From assembly GCF_003590645.1 (NCBI RefSeq), contig NZ_CP031834.1:1736501-1800500 (forward strand): 64,000 nt of DNA, read 5' to 3'. The stretch is from Mesorhizobium sp. DCY119 (GTDB lineage Bacteria; Pseudomonadota; Alphaproteobacteria; Rhizobiales; Rhizobiaceae). The translations under genes were made by a program, and so were the position numbers. The notes under the pieces are model-generated. The model did not search any database. It worked only from the letters and a program-made list of their open reading frames with translations, and was not told the DNA's origin. Positions 28,289 through 36,685 of the stretch are shown in pieces. Every line of letters starts with the position of its first letter. Position 1 is the first letter of the stretch.

Positions 28289-28462
28289 GGTTGTCCCCGT
28301 TACTCGCGAACGTCCCCGGTTCGACGATCGCAATCTAACCGATTCCGTTCACCAAAGCGTGAGGTTCGGACCATGTCCACAGATATGGGCGAGGGGATGA
28401 CGACTTCTAAGCCGCTGCTTTGATGGTCACTGGCACCTGCTATTCTCTTCGAAAAAACCCTA

Positions 28463-28493
28463 TTGACTTAGAGTGCACTCCAACCCCTAGCCT
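28463..28493 (+). promoter_or_regulatory. MerR-type promoter with 19-bp spacer
   Basis: TTGACT (28463-28468), a 19-nt spacer centred on GAGTGCACTC, then TAGCCT (28488-28493). This is the standard geometry of promoters activated or repressed by MerR-family proteins, and it sits 32 nt before the merR start, implying autoregulation of the operon. Confidence 0.8.
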
Positions 28494-28524
28494 TGTGAGC
28501 GTCGTGACGAGACAGGGCAAGATC

Positions 28525-28944
28525 ATGAAGATTGGCGAACTTGCAAAGCGGTCGGGACTGTCGGCTTACACCATCCGTTACTATGAGCGGATCGGGCTGC
28601 TTCCCTATGCCGACCGGGACCAATCGAGCCAACGTGACTACGACGCCTCGATCCTGACTTGGATCGAGTTTCTCGGTCGCCTGAAAACGACCGGGATGCC
28701 GATCCGGCAGATGCTGCAATATGCGGCTTTGCGGGAGCAGGGCGCCGATACGGACAGGCAGCGCCGCGAATTGCTGGAACAGCATCGCGAGCGCGTGCGC
28801 AATCATGTGGCTGAGCTTCAGGCCTGCCTTCTCGTCCTCGATACCAAGATCGCCGGCTATGCCGGCTCTGAAAAAAGGACGAAAACCCATGACGCAGAAC
28901 AAACAGGACAGCAGATTCGAACGCGGCAAGCGGGCGCTCGCTGA
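28525..28944 (+). CDS. MerR-family transcriptional regulator
   Basis: A 139-aa protein. MKIGELAKRSGLSAYTIRYYERIGLLPYADRD is the winged-helix domain, then a coiled-coil dimerisation helix (about residues 80-118). The C terminus has a single Cys (LQACLLV) and no metal cluster, so it fits the NmlR/AdhR/YyaN-type sensors of aldehydes, quinones or other small electrophiles, not SoxR. It is the first gene of a three-gene operon and overlaps the next by 56 nt. Confidence 0.9.
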   Translation: MKIGELAKRSGLSAYTIRYYERIGLLPYADRDQSSQRDYDASILTWIEFLGRLKTTGMPIRQMLQYAALREQGADTDRQRRELLEQHRERVRNHVAELQACLLVLDTKIAGYAGSEKRTKTHDAEQTGQQIRTRQAGAR

Positions 28945-29308
28945 AATCGACGGCGCAGGCGGCGAAAAGGTCATTGCAGCACTGGCCGATATCGCGCCCG
29001 ATTTCGCGCGCTACGTGATCGAGTTTCCCTTCGGCGATATCTACTGCCGCGAGGGGCTCGGATTGCGCGAGCGCGAGATTGCGACCATCGCAGCGCTGAC
29101 GGCGCTGGGCAATGCCAGCCCTCAACTCAAAGTGCATATCGAGGCCGGACTGAATGTCGGGCTGACCCGCGACGAGATCACCGAAGTGATCATACAGATG
29201 GCGGTCTATGCCGGTTTCCCGGCGGCCCTCAACGGGCTGTTCGCGGCCAAGGAGGTCTTTGCGCATCGGGGCGAAGTTGAGGCTGTCGGGCAGGAGCGTG
29301 CGGCATGA
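28889..29308 (+). CDS. Carboxymuconolactone decarboxylase (CMD)-family protein
   Basis: A 139-aa protein from ATG 28889, preceded by AAAGGAC and starting inside the merR gene in another frame. The CMD domain shows GDIYCREGLGLREREIATIAAL and HIEAGLNVGLTRDEITEVIIQMAVYAGFPAALN. There is only one Cys (YCREG), not the CxxC of AhpD peroxidases, so a decarboxylase-like or lactonase-type role is more likely. It is co-transcribed with a MerR regulator and an SMP-30-like protein. Confidence 0.9.
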   Translation: MTQNKQDSRFERGKRALAEIDGAGGEKVIAALADIAPDFARYVIEFPFGDIYCREGLGLREREIATIAALTALGNASPQLKVHIEAGLNVGLTRDEITEVIIQMAVYAGFPAALNGLFAAKEVFAHRGEVEAVGQERAA

Positions 29309-30141
29309 GGAGGATGATGCGCAGTATGCTTGCCGGCAGCACGCTCCTGCTCGGTTCCGCAGCCTTCGTGGGCCCGTTGGTGACGCCTTCTGCCGTGCAG
29401 GCAAGCACGGCTGCGGCCGAGAAGTTGTGGGAAGGTTTCAGCGCTCCGACCGGCATTGCCAGAGCATCGGACGGCACCGTCTATGTGTCGAACTGGAGCG
29501 GCGGCATGGTCGAGCGCATGACGCCGGATGGCTCCCGCTCGGTGCTGGTGGATGGCGTGGCTTCGCCCGCCGGCATCGCCGTCGACAGCGAGGGCAGCGT
29601 GTTCGTCTCCGCCTATTCGGGCGATCATATCATCCGGGTAGGACTGGACGGTTCAACCGCGCGCGTCGTGGAAGGGCTGGCGACACCTGCCGGCATCGCC
29701 TTTACCAAGGACGGGCGGCTGCTCGTTGCCAATCGGGCTTCCGGCGAAATCCTGTCGGTCGATCTGGCGAGCGGGGAGCGGCGCGTGGTCGCCAGCGGGC
29801 TGTCGCTGCCGGTGGGTGTGGTCGAGATGGCGGATGGCAGCATCGTCGCTTCGCAATATGGCGGGCGGGTGACGCGCGTCTTGCCGGACGGCTCGGTTTC
29901 GGAACTGGGAGAGAGCTTTTCGAGGCCGGGCGTCGGCATACTTGCCGCCGGGGCGGATGCGGTTTTCGTCATCGACAATGGTGCGAGCCTGGTGCGTCGT
30001 GTCGCCTTCGATGGTGCGTCGCAGGTTGTGGCGGACGGCCTCGAAGGCAGCGCGGTCGCGCTTGGCCGTGGCGGCGAAGGCGAACTGCTGGTCGGCACCT
30101 GGGGCTCGGGAGCCGTTTACCGGGTCAAGCTGCAGGATTAG
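29305..30141 (+). CDS. SMP-30/NHL-type beta-propeller protein, exported
   Basis: A 278-aa protein overlapping the CMD stop by 4 nt (ATGA). A signal peptide (MLAGSTLLLGSAAFVGPLVTPSAVQA) is followed by six or so repeats of the form PxGIAxxxDGxxYVSxxxxxxIxRVxxDGS. This is the propeller of SMP-30/gluconolactonase and LRE proteins, which often bind Ca2+ and open lactones. Periplasmic. With the CMD protein it suggests handling of a lactone or aromatic breakdown product. Substrate unknown. Confidence 0.82.
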   Translation: MRRMMRSMLAGSTLLLGSAAFVGPLVTPSAVQASTAAAEKLWEGFSAPTGIARASDGTVYVSNWSGGMVERMTPDGSRSVLVDGVASPAGIAVDSEGSVFVSAYSGDHIIRVGLDGSTARVVEGLATPAGIAFTKDGRLLVANRASGEILSVDLASGERRVVASGLSLPVGVVEMADGSIVASQYGGRVTRVLPDGSVSELGESFSRPGVGILAAGADAVFVIDNGASLVRRVAFDGASQVVADGLEGSAVALGRGGEGELLVGTWGSGAVYRVKLQD

Positions 30142-30228
30142 GCGCTCGGTTTGAGAAACCGATTCAGCCGCCTCGTGAAATGATTCCGGATCGCCGGCCA
30201 AGGCCTTGATCCGGAATCGCTTTTTGCT

Positions 30229-31446
30229 TCACGGAAACAGCGGGTCCTGCATCATGTCGAGATGCAGGTCCTTGCCGGTCCAGGGATGGGCCTCGCAGAC
30301 GGCCTCGTTGAGTTCGACGCCGAGGCCGGGTTCCTTCGACGGGATGACATTGCCGTCCTGCCACTCGATCTTCTTCTTCAAAAGCGTCTCGTGGAAGCCG
30401 TCCCACTGCTTCAGCGATTCCAGGATCAGGAAGTTGGGCAGGGTGGCGGAAAGCTGGACGTTGGCGGCGCCGACGATCGGGCCGCAATAGCAGTGCGGGG
30501 CGATCTGGATGTGATAGGCCTCGGCCATGGCCGCGATCTTCTTGGTTTCGAGGATGCCGCCGGAGCGGCCGAGATCGGGCTGCAGGATGGTGGCGGCGCG
30601 GTTTTCGATGACGCGGGCGAATTCGAATTTGGTCGTCAGCCGCTCGCCGGTGGCGATGGGGATCGAGGTGCCGCGCGCCACCTGCGCCATGACTTCGGGC
30701 ATATCCGGCGGCACCGGCTCTTCGAACCACAGCGGGTCGTAAGGCTCGATGGCCTTGGCCATGCGCAGCGCGCCCGACGCGGTGAACTGGCCGTGCGTGC
30801 CGAACAATATGTCGGCGCGGTTGCCGACCGCCTCGCGGATCGCCTTGATCATGGCTGCCGAGCGCTCGATGTCGATCAGGCGCGGCTGGTGGCCGTCGAA
30901 GGCGGTGTAGGGACCGGCGGGATCGAGCTTCACCGCGTTGAAACCCTGCTCGACATAGGCGAGTGCGCATTCGGCGGCGAGACCGGGATCGTTGTAGACG
31001 TTCTTGTCCGGGTTGTCGGCTTCGGCTGGCACCGCACTTCCGGTGTGCGGGTAGAGATAGGTGTAGGAACGCAGGGTCTCGTGCACCTGGCCGCCGAGCA
31101 GCTTGTAGATCGGCTTGTTGGCCTCCTTGCCGATGATGTCCCAGCAGGCGATTTCGAGCGCCGAAAAACAGCCCATGACGGAAATGTCCGGCCGCTGCGA
31201 AAAGCCTGAGGAATAGGCGCGGCGGAAGAAGGTTTCGATGTCGTGCGGGTCGCGGCCGACGAGATAGCGCTCGGCCAGATCCTCGATCATTTTTGCGGTG
31301 ACGTGCGGGCCGAAGGTGGCGTTGTAGGCCTCGCCATAGCCGACGACATTCGAGTCCGTCGTCAGCTTGACGAAGATGAAATAGCGCCCGCCGATGCCCG
31401 GCGGCGGATTGCCGACGACGAAGGTTTTAACGTCGGTGATTTTCAT
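30229..31446 (-). CDS. Enolase-superfamily dehydratase/racemase (mandelate racemase/MLE type)
   Basis: A 405-aa protein. The N-terminal capping domain (MKITDVKTFVVGNPPPG.GGRYFIFVKL) and barrel carry family features: AVKLDPAGPY, an FGTHGQFT strand, PLWFEEPVPPDM, TGERL and PHCYCGPI. This pattern is close to sugar-acid dehydratases such as galactonate/mannonate-type enzymes. The ATG overlaps the stop of the GMC oxidoreductase gene by 4 nt, so the two are translationally coupled, fitting oxidation then dehydration of a sugar-type substrate. Confidence 0.87.
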   Translation of the reverse strand: MKITDVKTFVVGNPPPGIGGRYFIFVKLTTDSNVVGYGEAYNATFGPHVTAKMIEDLAERYLVGRDPHDIETFFRRAYSSGFSQRPDISVMGCFSALEIACWDIIGKEANKPIYKLLGGQVHETLRSYTYLYPHTGSAVPAEADNPDKNVYNDPGLAAECALAYVEQGFNAVKLDPAGPYTAFDGHQPRLIDIERSAAMIKAIREAVGNRADILFGTHGQFTASGALRMAKAIEPYDPLWFEEPVPPDMPEVMAQVARGTSIPIATGERLTTKFEFARVIENRAATILQPDLGRSGGILETKKIAAMAEAYHIQIAPHCYCGPIVGAANVQLSATLPNFLILESLKQWDGFHETLLKKKIEWQDGNVIPSKEPGLGVELNEAVCEAHPWTGKDLHLDMMQDPLFP

Positions 31447-33059
31447 GGGTGGTCCTCCAGTATCATTGCAGCGCCCTTGGCGCCGGTCATGATGGAAGCG
31501 GCGTTGGTGTTGCCGCTGATGTTGTCGGGGAAGATCGAGGCGTCGACGATGCGCAGGCCGGAAAGGCCGTGCACCTTCAGGCGTGGATCGACGACCGATT
31601 GCGATGCGTCCGGCCCCATGCGGCAGGTCGAGACCGGGTGGTAGACGGTGCCGGAGCGGGCGCGGAAATCGGCGACAAGCTCTTCGTCGGTCGTGCATTT
31701 GGGGCCGGGTAGCACTTCCTCCTCGATGATCTCGCTCATTGCCGGCATGGCGGCAATCTTGCGCACGAACTTCACCGCGTCGAGCATTTCGGTGACGTCG
31801 GTGTTGGTCGAATAGGCGTTGGGCGCGATTCTGGGGTAGTCGAGCGGGTTCTTCGTGCGGATCATGATCGAGCCGCGGCTCGAGGGGCGGCAGTTTGACA
31901 GGCCGATGGAAAAGCCCGGCCAGGGGTCGGGCGTGAGGATGGGGCGCTCGCCGACCCGTGGCAGCACGGTGGAGAAGGCCTGGAAATAGAGCTGCATGTT
32001 TGGGCGGGTCTGCGCGGCATCGGTGCGGAAGAAACCGCCGCCCTGGTTCATGCTCATCGCCAGCGGGCCATTGCGCGTCAGGATATATTGCATGCCGACC
32101 AGCATCTTGCCCCACCATGGGCGAAGGATCTGGTTGAGCGTCGGCAGCCTGCCCCGAAAAGTGTAGTTGATGCCCTGATGGTCCTGGAGATTGTCGCCGA
32201 CATGGTCGTTGGCGTGGACGACCGGTATGCCGAGACCTTTCAGGAGGCCGGAGGGGCCAACGCCGGAAAGCTGCAAAAGCTGCGGCGTGTTGATAGAGCC
32301 GGCGCTGAGGATCACCTCGCGGCCGGCGCGCGCGGTGAGCGTCTGGCCGCCGCGCTGATATTCGATGCCGACGGCGCGGGTTCCCTCGAACAGGATCTTG
32401 GTCGCCAGCGCATTGGTCTCGACGCGGACATTGGCGCGCTTCATCGCCGGGCGCAGGAAGGCGCGCGCTGCCGACATGCGGCGGCCATTCTTCGTGTTGA
32501 TCTGATAGACGCCGACACCCTCCTGGGTCCTGCCGTTGAAATCCTGGTTCAAGGCGAGGCCGGCCTGCTCGCCGGCTTTCAGGAAGCGGTGGGTGAGGGG
32601 GTGGACGCGGGTGCGATTGTCGGTGACGTGGACCGGGCCGCCGCGTCCGCGCCATTCATCTGCGCCAGCCTCGTTGTCCTCGATCGCCCTGAAGATCGGC
32701 AAGAGATCGTCGAAGCCCCAGCCGGGATTTCCGGCGGCGGCCCAGGCGTCGTAATCCTCGCGCTGGCCCCTGATCCAGACCATGGCGTTGATGGAGCTGG
32801 AGCCGCCGAGCAGCTTGCCGCGCGGCCAGTGGTCGGCATTGCCGGCGAGGCCGGGATCGGCCTCGGTCTTGTAGTTCCAGTTCACTGCCGGGTCGAAAAA
32901 CGTCTTGCCGTAGCCGAGCGGCATCTGCACGAAGAAGCGGCGGTCGGTGCCGCCGGCTTCGAGCACCAGCACGGAGAAGCGGCCATCGGCCGACAATCGC
33001 TCGGCGACCACGCAGCCCGCTGAGCCTGAGCCGACGACAATGAAATCATAGGTTTGCAT
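31443..33059 (-). CDS. GMC-family oxidoreductase (choline dehydrogenase-like)
   Basis: A 538-aa flavoprotein. The FAD dinucleotide motif is VVGSGSAGCVVAERL (10-15 = GSGSAG), followed by the GMC signature GGSSSINAMVWIRGQ and a C-terminal SCRMGPD / NTNAASIMTGAKGA with the conserved His of the active site (YHPVSTCRMG). It oxidises alcohols in the cytosol. Although close to BetA, the operon partner is a sugar-acid type enzyme, so a polyol or sugar alcohol is more likely than choline. The start is chosen at MQTYDFIVVG. Confidence 0.9.
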   Translation of the reverse strand: MQTYDFIVVGSGSAGCVVAERLSADGRFSVLVLEAGGTDRRFFVQMPLGYGKTFFDPAVNWNYKTEADPGLAGNADHWPRGKLLGGSSSINAMVWIRGQREDYDAWAAAGNPGWGFDDLLPIFRAIEDNEAGADEWRGRGGPVHVTDNRTRVHPLTHRFLKAGEQAGLALNQDFNGRTQEGVGVYQINTKNGRRMSAARAFLRPAMKRANVRVETNALATKILFEGTRAVGIEYQRGGQTLTARAGREVILSAGSINTPQLLQLSGVGPSGLLKGLGIPVVHANDHVGDNLQDHQGINYTFRGRLPTLNQILRPWWGKMLVGMQYILTRNGPLAMSMNQGGGFFRTDAAQTRPNMQLYFQAFSTVLPRVGERPILTPDPWPGFSIGLSNCRPSSRGSIMIRTKNPLDYPRIAPNAYSTNTDVTEMLDAVKFVRKIAAMPAMSEIIEEEVLPGPKCTTDEELVADFRARSGTVYHPVSTCRMGPDASQSVVDPRLKVHGLSGLRIVDASIFPDNISGNTNAASIMTGAKGAAMILEDHP

Positions 33060-33228
33060 GTGAAACGAAAGGCCGCCCGTGAACTGGCTCAGATATTGAT
33101 TCAGCCTAGCGTTCGGCGAGGGGCTTCGACACCCCGGCATCCGGCATGGCTTGTGAAAAAAGCGACCGGTGCTTGCTGTAGTTTGTGTTAGCTGCCATCG
33201 ATGGGGCGGGCATTTACGGAGATTCACG

Positions 33229-33621
33229 ATGGTTCATTACGCAGACGGTCAACCCACGGGCGAGCTGACCTTGCGCACGCTGGCGATGCCGTCGGATGCC
33301 AATGCTGCCGGCGATATTTTCGGTGGCTGGGTGATGGCGCAGATGGACCTTGCCTGCGGCATACGCGCCGCCGAGCGCGCCAAGGGGCGCGTGGTGACGG
33401 CGGCGGTGAAGGAAATGTCCTTCGCCAAGCCGATGAAGATCGGCGACACGCTGTGCATCTACACCCATGTCAACCGCGTCGGGCGCACGTCGATGACGCT
33501 GAAGGTCGAAGCCTGGGCGCAGCGCTATCTGCAGGATCTGATGGAGAAGGTGACCGACGCCGATTTCATCATGGTGGCGCTGGACAAGGACGGGAAGCCG
33601 AAGCCGGTGCCAGCTGAGTGA
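33229..33621 (+). CDS. Acyl-CoA thioesterase, YciA-type hotdog protein
   Basis: A 130-aa single hotdog domain from ATG 33229 behind ACGGAG. It has the YciA/BACH signature: LRTLAMPSDANAAGDIFGGWVMAQMDLACG, TAAVKEMSFAKPMKIGD and VEAWAQRY. It hydrolyses acyl-CoA esters in the cytosol as a hexamer. The TGA stop lies inside the first heptad (AGTGAGT) of the repeat array that separates it from the convergent HxlR gene. Confidence 0.93.
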   Translation: MVHYADGQPTGELTLRTLAMPSDANAAGDIFGGWVMAQMDLACGIRAAERAKGRVVTAAVKEMSFAKPMKIGDTLCIYTHVNRVGRTSMTLKVEAWAQRYLQDLMEKVTDADFIMVALDKDGKPKPVPAE

Positions 33622-33658
33622 GTAGGGAATAGTGAATAGTGAATAGTGAATAGCGAAT
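33617..33658 (+). repeat. Six degenerate heptads, AGTGAGT/AGTGAAT type
   Basis: Successive units AGTGAGT, AGGGAAT, three AGTGAAT and AGCGAAT. They are the inverted counterpart of the array at 33688-33854 and overlap the thioesterase stop codon. Confidence 0.85.
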
Positions 33659-33687
33659 TGCCTTGCCGATAGAGCGAAGCAGTTCAA

Positions 33688-33854
33688 ACTCACTACTCAC
33701 TACTCACTACTCACTACTCACTACTCACTACTCACTACTCACTACTCACTACTCACTACTCACTACTCACTACTCACTACTCACTACTCACTACTCACTA
33801 CTCACTACTCACTACTCACTACTCACTACTCACTACTCACTACTCACTACTCAC
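33688..33854 (+). repeat. Tandem heptanucleotide array, ACTCACT, about 24 copies
   Basis: 23 perfect ACTCACT units and a final partial unit, uninterrupted over 167 nt. Because 7 is not a multiple of 3, all three frames read through as LLTTHYS-type heptapeptides on the plus strand. The last unit forms the TGA stop of hxlR on the minus strand. No spacers, so not CRISPR. Confidence 0.95.
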
Positions 33855-34246
33855 GCAGCCTTCTTCCCCTTCGCCCGTTCCGGGCAGGCGGCGTCGAATT
33901 TCGCGCGTGCTGCGTTGACGCGCGCAGTGTTCAGCCGCGCCCATTCGCCCAGCGCGTTGACGGGTACGAGCAGTTCGTGGCCGAGTTCGGTCAGTTCATA
34001 ATCGACACGCGGCGGGATGGTCGGGAACATGGTTCGGGTGACGAAGCCGTCGCGCTCCAGCCCGCGCAGGGTCGTCGTCAGCATCTTTTGCGAGATGCCG
34101 CCGATGATGTGGCGCAGTTCGTTGAAGCGCATCGGCCCGTCGCCGAGCCTGCTCACGACAAGAACGGTCCATTTGTCGCCGATGCGCTGCAGGATATCGC
34201 TGACGGCGCGGCAGTCTTCGGTGTGATGCAGGTGCCTAGGTTTCAA
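33851..34246 (-). CDS. HxlR-family transcriptional regulator
   Basis: A 131-aa winged-helix protein: HTEDCRAVSDILQRIGDKWTVLVVSRLGDGPMRFNELRHIIGGISQKMLTTTLRGLERDGFVTR. TTG 34246 is the start, supported by GGAGG eight nt upstream. HxlR proteins such as YodB and HypR sense quinones, diamide or HOCl through the N-terminal Cys, here C12 (EDCRAV). It is divergent from an FMN reductase gene, its probable target. Its stop codon comes from the heptad array. Confidence 0.92.
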   Translation of the reverse strand: MKPRHLHHTEDCRAVSDILQRIGDKWTVLVVSRLGDGPMRFNELRHIIGGISQKMLTTTLRGLERDGFVTRTMFPTIPPRVDYELTELGHELLVPVNALGEWARLNTARVNAARAKFDAACPERAKGKKAA

Positions 34247-34293
34247 AAAAGTGCCTCCTTGTGCACTGAATGATCAGTCACCAATATAGTGCG

Positions 34294-34310
34294 GGTATCC
34301 AATGGATACC
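34294..34310. promoter_or_regulatory. Putative HxlR operator
   Basis: The perfect palindrome GGTATCC-AAT-GGATACC lies 24 nt before the FMN reductase start, in the divergent intergenic region. HxlR dimers bind such short dyads. Confidence 0.65.
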
Positions 34311-34334
34311 AAGTGTTTCATAGGGAAAACTATC

Positions 34335-34940
34335 ATGTCCAAGCCGAAAATAGGAATCATTATCGGTTCGACGCGAGCTGTCCGCTTCGCCGACGTTCCG
34401 ACCGAGTGGTTCGCCAAGATCGCCAAGGCCCGCACCGACATCGACGTCGAAGTCATCGACCTGCGCGATTTTCCACTGCCCTTCTTCGAAGAAGTGGCCT
34501 CGTCCGCCTGGGTGCCGTCGCAGAATGAAGTCGCGCAGCGCTGGCAGAAGAAGATCGCCAGCCTCGACGGCTTCATCTTCACGGCTGCGGAATACAACCA
34601 CGGCCCGACGGCCGTGCTGAAGAACGCGCTCGACTATGCCGCGACCGAGTGGAACAAGAAGCCTGCCGGCTTCGTCGGCTATGGCGGCGTCGGTGGCGCG
34701 CGTGCGGTCGAACAGCTCCGGCTCCACGCCGTCGAGCTGCAGATGGCGCCGACCAAGGCGGCCGTTCACATCGTCTGGGCCGATTTCCTTGCGGTGAAGC
34801 AGGGCGAAAAGAAGCTCGAGGATCTCGAGCACCTCAACCAGGCTGCCCATGGTTTGATCGAAGAGACGGTGTGGTGGGCCAAGGTGCTGAAGGCTGCGCG
34901 CCTGGCCGATGCCGAGGCTGCTGAATCGGAAGCGGCGTAA
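34335..34940 (+). CDS. NADPH-dependent FMN reductase/quinone reductase
   Basis: A 201-aa flavodoxin-like protein from ATG 34335. It has the FMN loop IIGSTRAVRFADVP, a FTAAEYNHGPTAVLKNALDYA signature and GYGGVGGARAVEQLR. Such enzymes reduce quinones or azo/nitro compounds by two electrons. Divergence from HxlR suggests electrophile-induced expression, as with YodB-AzoR1. A terminator hairpin just after the gene is split by the IS66 insertion. Confidence 0.9.
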   Translation: MSKPKIGIIIGSTRAVRFADVPTEWFAKIAKARTDIDVEVIDLRDFPLPFFEEVASSAWVPSQNEVAQRWQKKIASLDGFIFTAAEYNHGPTAVLKNALDYAATEWNKKPAGFVGYGGVGGARAVEQLRLHAVELQMAPTKAAVHIVWADFLAVKQGEKKLEDLEHLNQAAHGLIEETVWWAKVLKAARLADAEAAESEAA

Positions 34941-34960
34941 AATACTCCTCCCAAGGATGA

Positions 34961-34977
34961 AAAGAGGGTGGCGGAAA
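34961..34977 (+). terminator. Left half of terminator hairpin split by IS66
   Basis: AAAGAGGGTGGCG-GAAA here and CGCCGCCCCTTTG at 37503-37515 form an 8-bp plus wobble stem with a GAAA tetraloop and a T-rich tail when the IS and one target repeat are removed. The intact hairpin would have ended the FMN reductase mRNA. Confidence 0.7.
34970..34977. repeat. IS66 target-site duplication, left (GGCGGAAA)
   Basis: Identical to 37495-37502, directly abutting the left IS end. Confidence 0.9.
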
Positions 34978-35002
34978 GTAACCATCCGGTCAGGGCCGCA
35001 GG

Positions 35003-36640
35003 TTAGGCAGCTTGACCTCGTAAGGACTTCGAGGGCTGCCAATTCCACGGAAGCAATTGCTCCAGCTTGGTGATCGGCGTGTTGGCGATACGAGCGAGAA
35101 CGTCGGCAAGCCAGGCCTGCGGATCGACGTCGTTAAGCTTGGCACTGGTGATCAAGGTCGCCATGAAGGCGGCGCGATCAGCACCACGATCGGAGCCGGC
35201 AAATAGCCACGACTTCCGTCCGAGAGCAAAGCCGCGCAGCGCCCGTTCGGCGGCATTGTTGGTGAGACAAACCCGGCCATCACAGAGGAAAGATGTGAAC
35301 CCGTCCCAGCGCTTCAGCATGTAGTCGATTGGCTCGGCGACCGGAGAGCTGCGTGACAGTTTTGCCCGCTCGGTCCGCATCCAGTCTTCAAGCTCGCCGA
35401 CGAGAGAGCGGCTCTCCTGCTGGCGTCGTTGCAGCCTTTCATCTGCAGGCAGACCATTGATGTCACGCTCGATGTCGAAGAGGGCATCGATACGCTTCAC
35501 GGCCTCGAGCGCAATCGGCGAGATCGGCGCGGCATTCTTTCCGCGCTTGGCGTTGGCGGCGATGTCAGCCAGCACAAAGAACTTGCGACGCGAATGCGCC
35601 CAGCACAGCGCCTGTGTCAGCGGACCAGGATCGCGATCCACTTTGAACAGCGGGTTATAGCCGCCATAGGCATCGGCCTGCAGAATGCCGATGAAGGTCT
35701 TCAGATGCCGCTCGGGATGCTCCTGTCGCCGATCGCGCGAGGCATAGTAAAGCGCCGCGGGCGGGGACGTTGCGCCGAACGGCCGGTCATCCCTGACATA
35801 GGTCCAGATGCGGCCGGTATCTGTCTTGCCTTTCGCCAGGATCGGCACGGTCGTGTCGTCACCATGCAGGCGCTCGGCGGCGAGCACATGCGCCTCGATC
35901 AGCGCATGCACAGGCTTCAGCGCCGCAGAACAGGCTCCGACCTGGTCGGCCAATGTCGAGAGGCTGAGGTCGATACCCTCGCGGGCATAACGCTCGCTCT
36001 GCCGGTTCAGCGGTTGATGCTGACCGAACTTCTCAAAGAGGATCATGGCGAGCAGGTTTGGCCCGGCAAAGCCGCGCGGCGTCACGTGGAAAGGCGCTGG
36101 CGGTTGGGCGATCTTCTCGCATTCCCGGCACGAGAACTTCTCACGCACCGTCTGGATGACCTTCCATTGACGCGGGATCACTTCCAGTGTCTCGGTGATG
36201 TCCTCGCCAAGCTTTGCCAGCTTGGCCGAGCCGCAGCACGGGCAGTTCAAGGGCGGCGCAACGACCACACGCTCACGCGGCAGGTGTTCGGGAAACGGCT
36301 TCTTCGATGGACGCTTGCGCTCGAAGGCTTTGACCGTCGATGACCCTGCCGCCATCTCTGCCGCCAGTTCGTCCTGGCTGGCATCGGCTTCCAGCTCCTC
36401 GAGCTGCAACTCCATCTGCTCGAGAAGACGCGCCTTGCGCTCCGATCTGCTGCCGTGGATGTCGCGCTTGAGCTTCTCGATCTCAAGGCGCAACCGGGCG
36501 ATAAGCGCATCCGAGTGCGCGTTCACAGCCTGTGCGCGCGCTGCAATGGCCTCCGCTTCACGGCGTGCCGCGCGCTCGGCGAGGATCATCGCATGCGCGC
36601 TGGCAAGGTCGTCCGGGAGCTGATCGGCCACACAGGTCAT
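35003..36640 (-). CDS. tnpC: IS66-family transposase TnpC
   Basis: A 545-aa DDE transposase. The N-terminal coiled coil (IARLRLEIEKLKRDIHGSRSERK) is followed by a zinc-binding segment (CPCCGSAKL ... CRECEK) and the catalytic core with GDDTTVPIL, GILQADAYGGYNPL, CWAHSRRKFF and LTNNAAERALRGFALGRKSWLF, where the last E is the DDE glutamate. C-terminal IS66 extension (ANTPITKLEQLLPWNW) present. Full length, no frameshift. Confidence 0.96.
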   Translation of the reverse strand: MTCVADQLPDDLASAHAMILAERAARREAEAIAARAQAVNAHSDALIARLRLEIEKLKRDIHGSRSERKARLLEQMELQLEELEADASQDELAAEMAAGSSTVKAFERKRPSKKPFPEHLPRERVVVAPPLNCPCCGSAKLAKLGEDITETLEVIPRQWKVIQTVREKFSCRECEKIAQPPAPFHVTPRGFAGPNLLAMILFEKFGQHQPLNRQSERYAREGIDLSLSTLADQVGACSAALKPVHALIEAHVLAAERLHGDDTTVPILAKGKTDTGRIWTYVRDDRPFGATSPPAALYYASRDRRQEHPERHLKTFIGILQADAYGGYNPLFKVDRDPGPLTQALCWAHSRRKFFVLADIAANAKRGKNAAPISPIALEAVKRIDALFDIERDINGLPADERLQRRQQESRSLVGELEDWMRTERAKLSRSSPVAEPIDYMLKRWDGFTSFLCDGRVCLTNNAAERALRGFALGRKSWLFAGSDRGADRAAFMATLITSAKLNDVDPQAWLADVLARIANTPITKLEQLLPWNWQPSKSLRGQAA

Positions 36641-36685
36641 GACCAGACGGAATCATATTCGGCCCCGCCTTTCCAGCCATTTCCG

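Noticed and set aside
33688-33854. Possible CRISPR array
   Set aside because: The 7-nt units are contiguous without unique spacers, and there are no cas genes nearby.
33663-34001. Frame encoding repeated LLTTHYS peptides
   Set aside because: It is the heptad array translated; open in all frames because the unit lacks stop codons on this strand.
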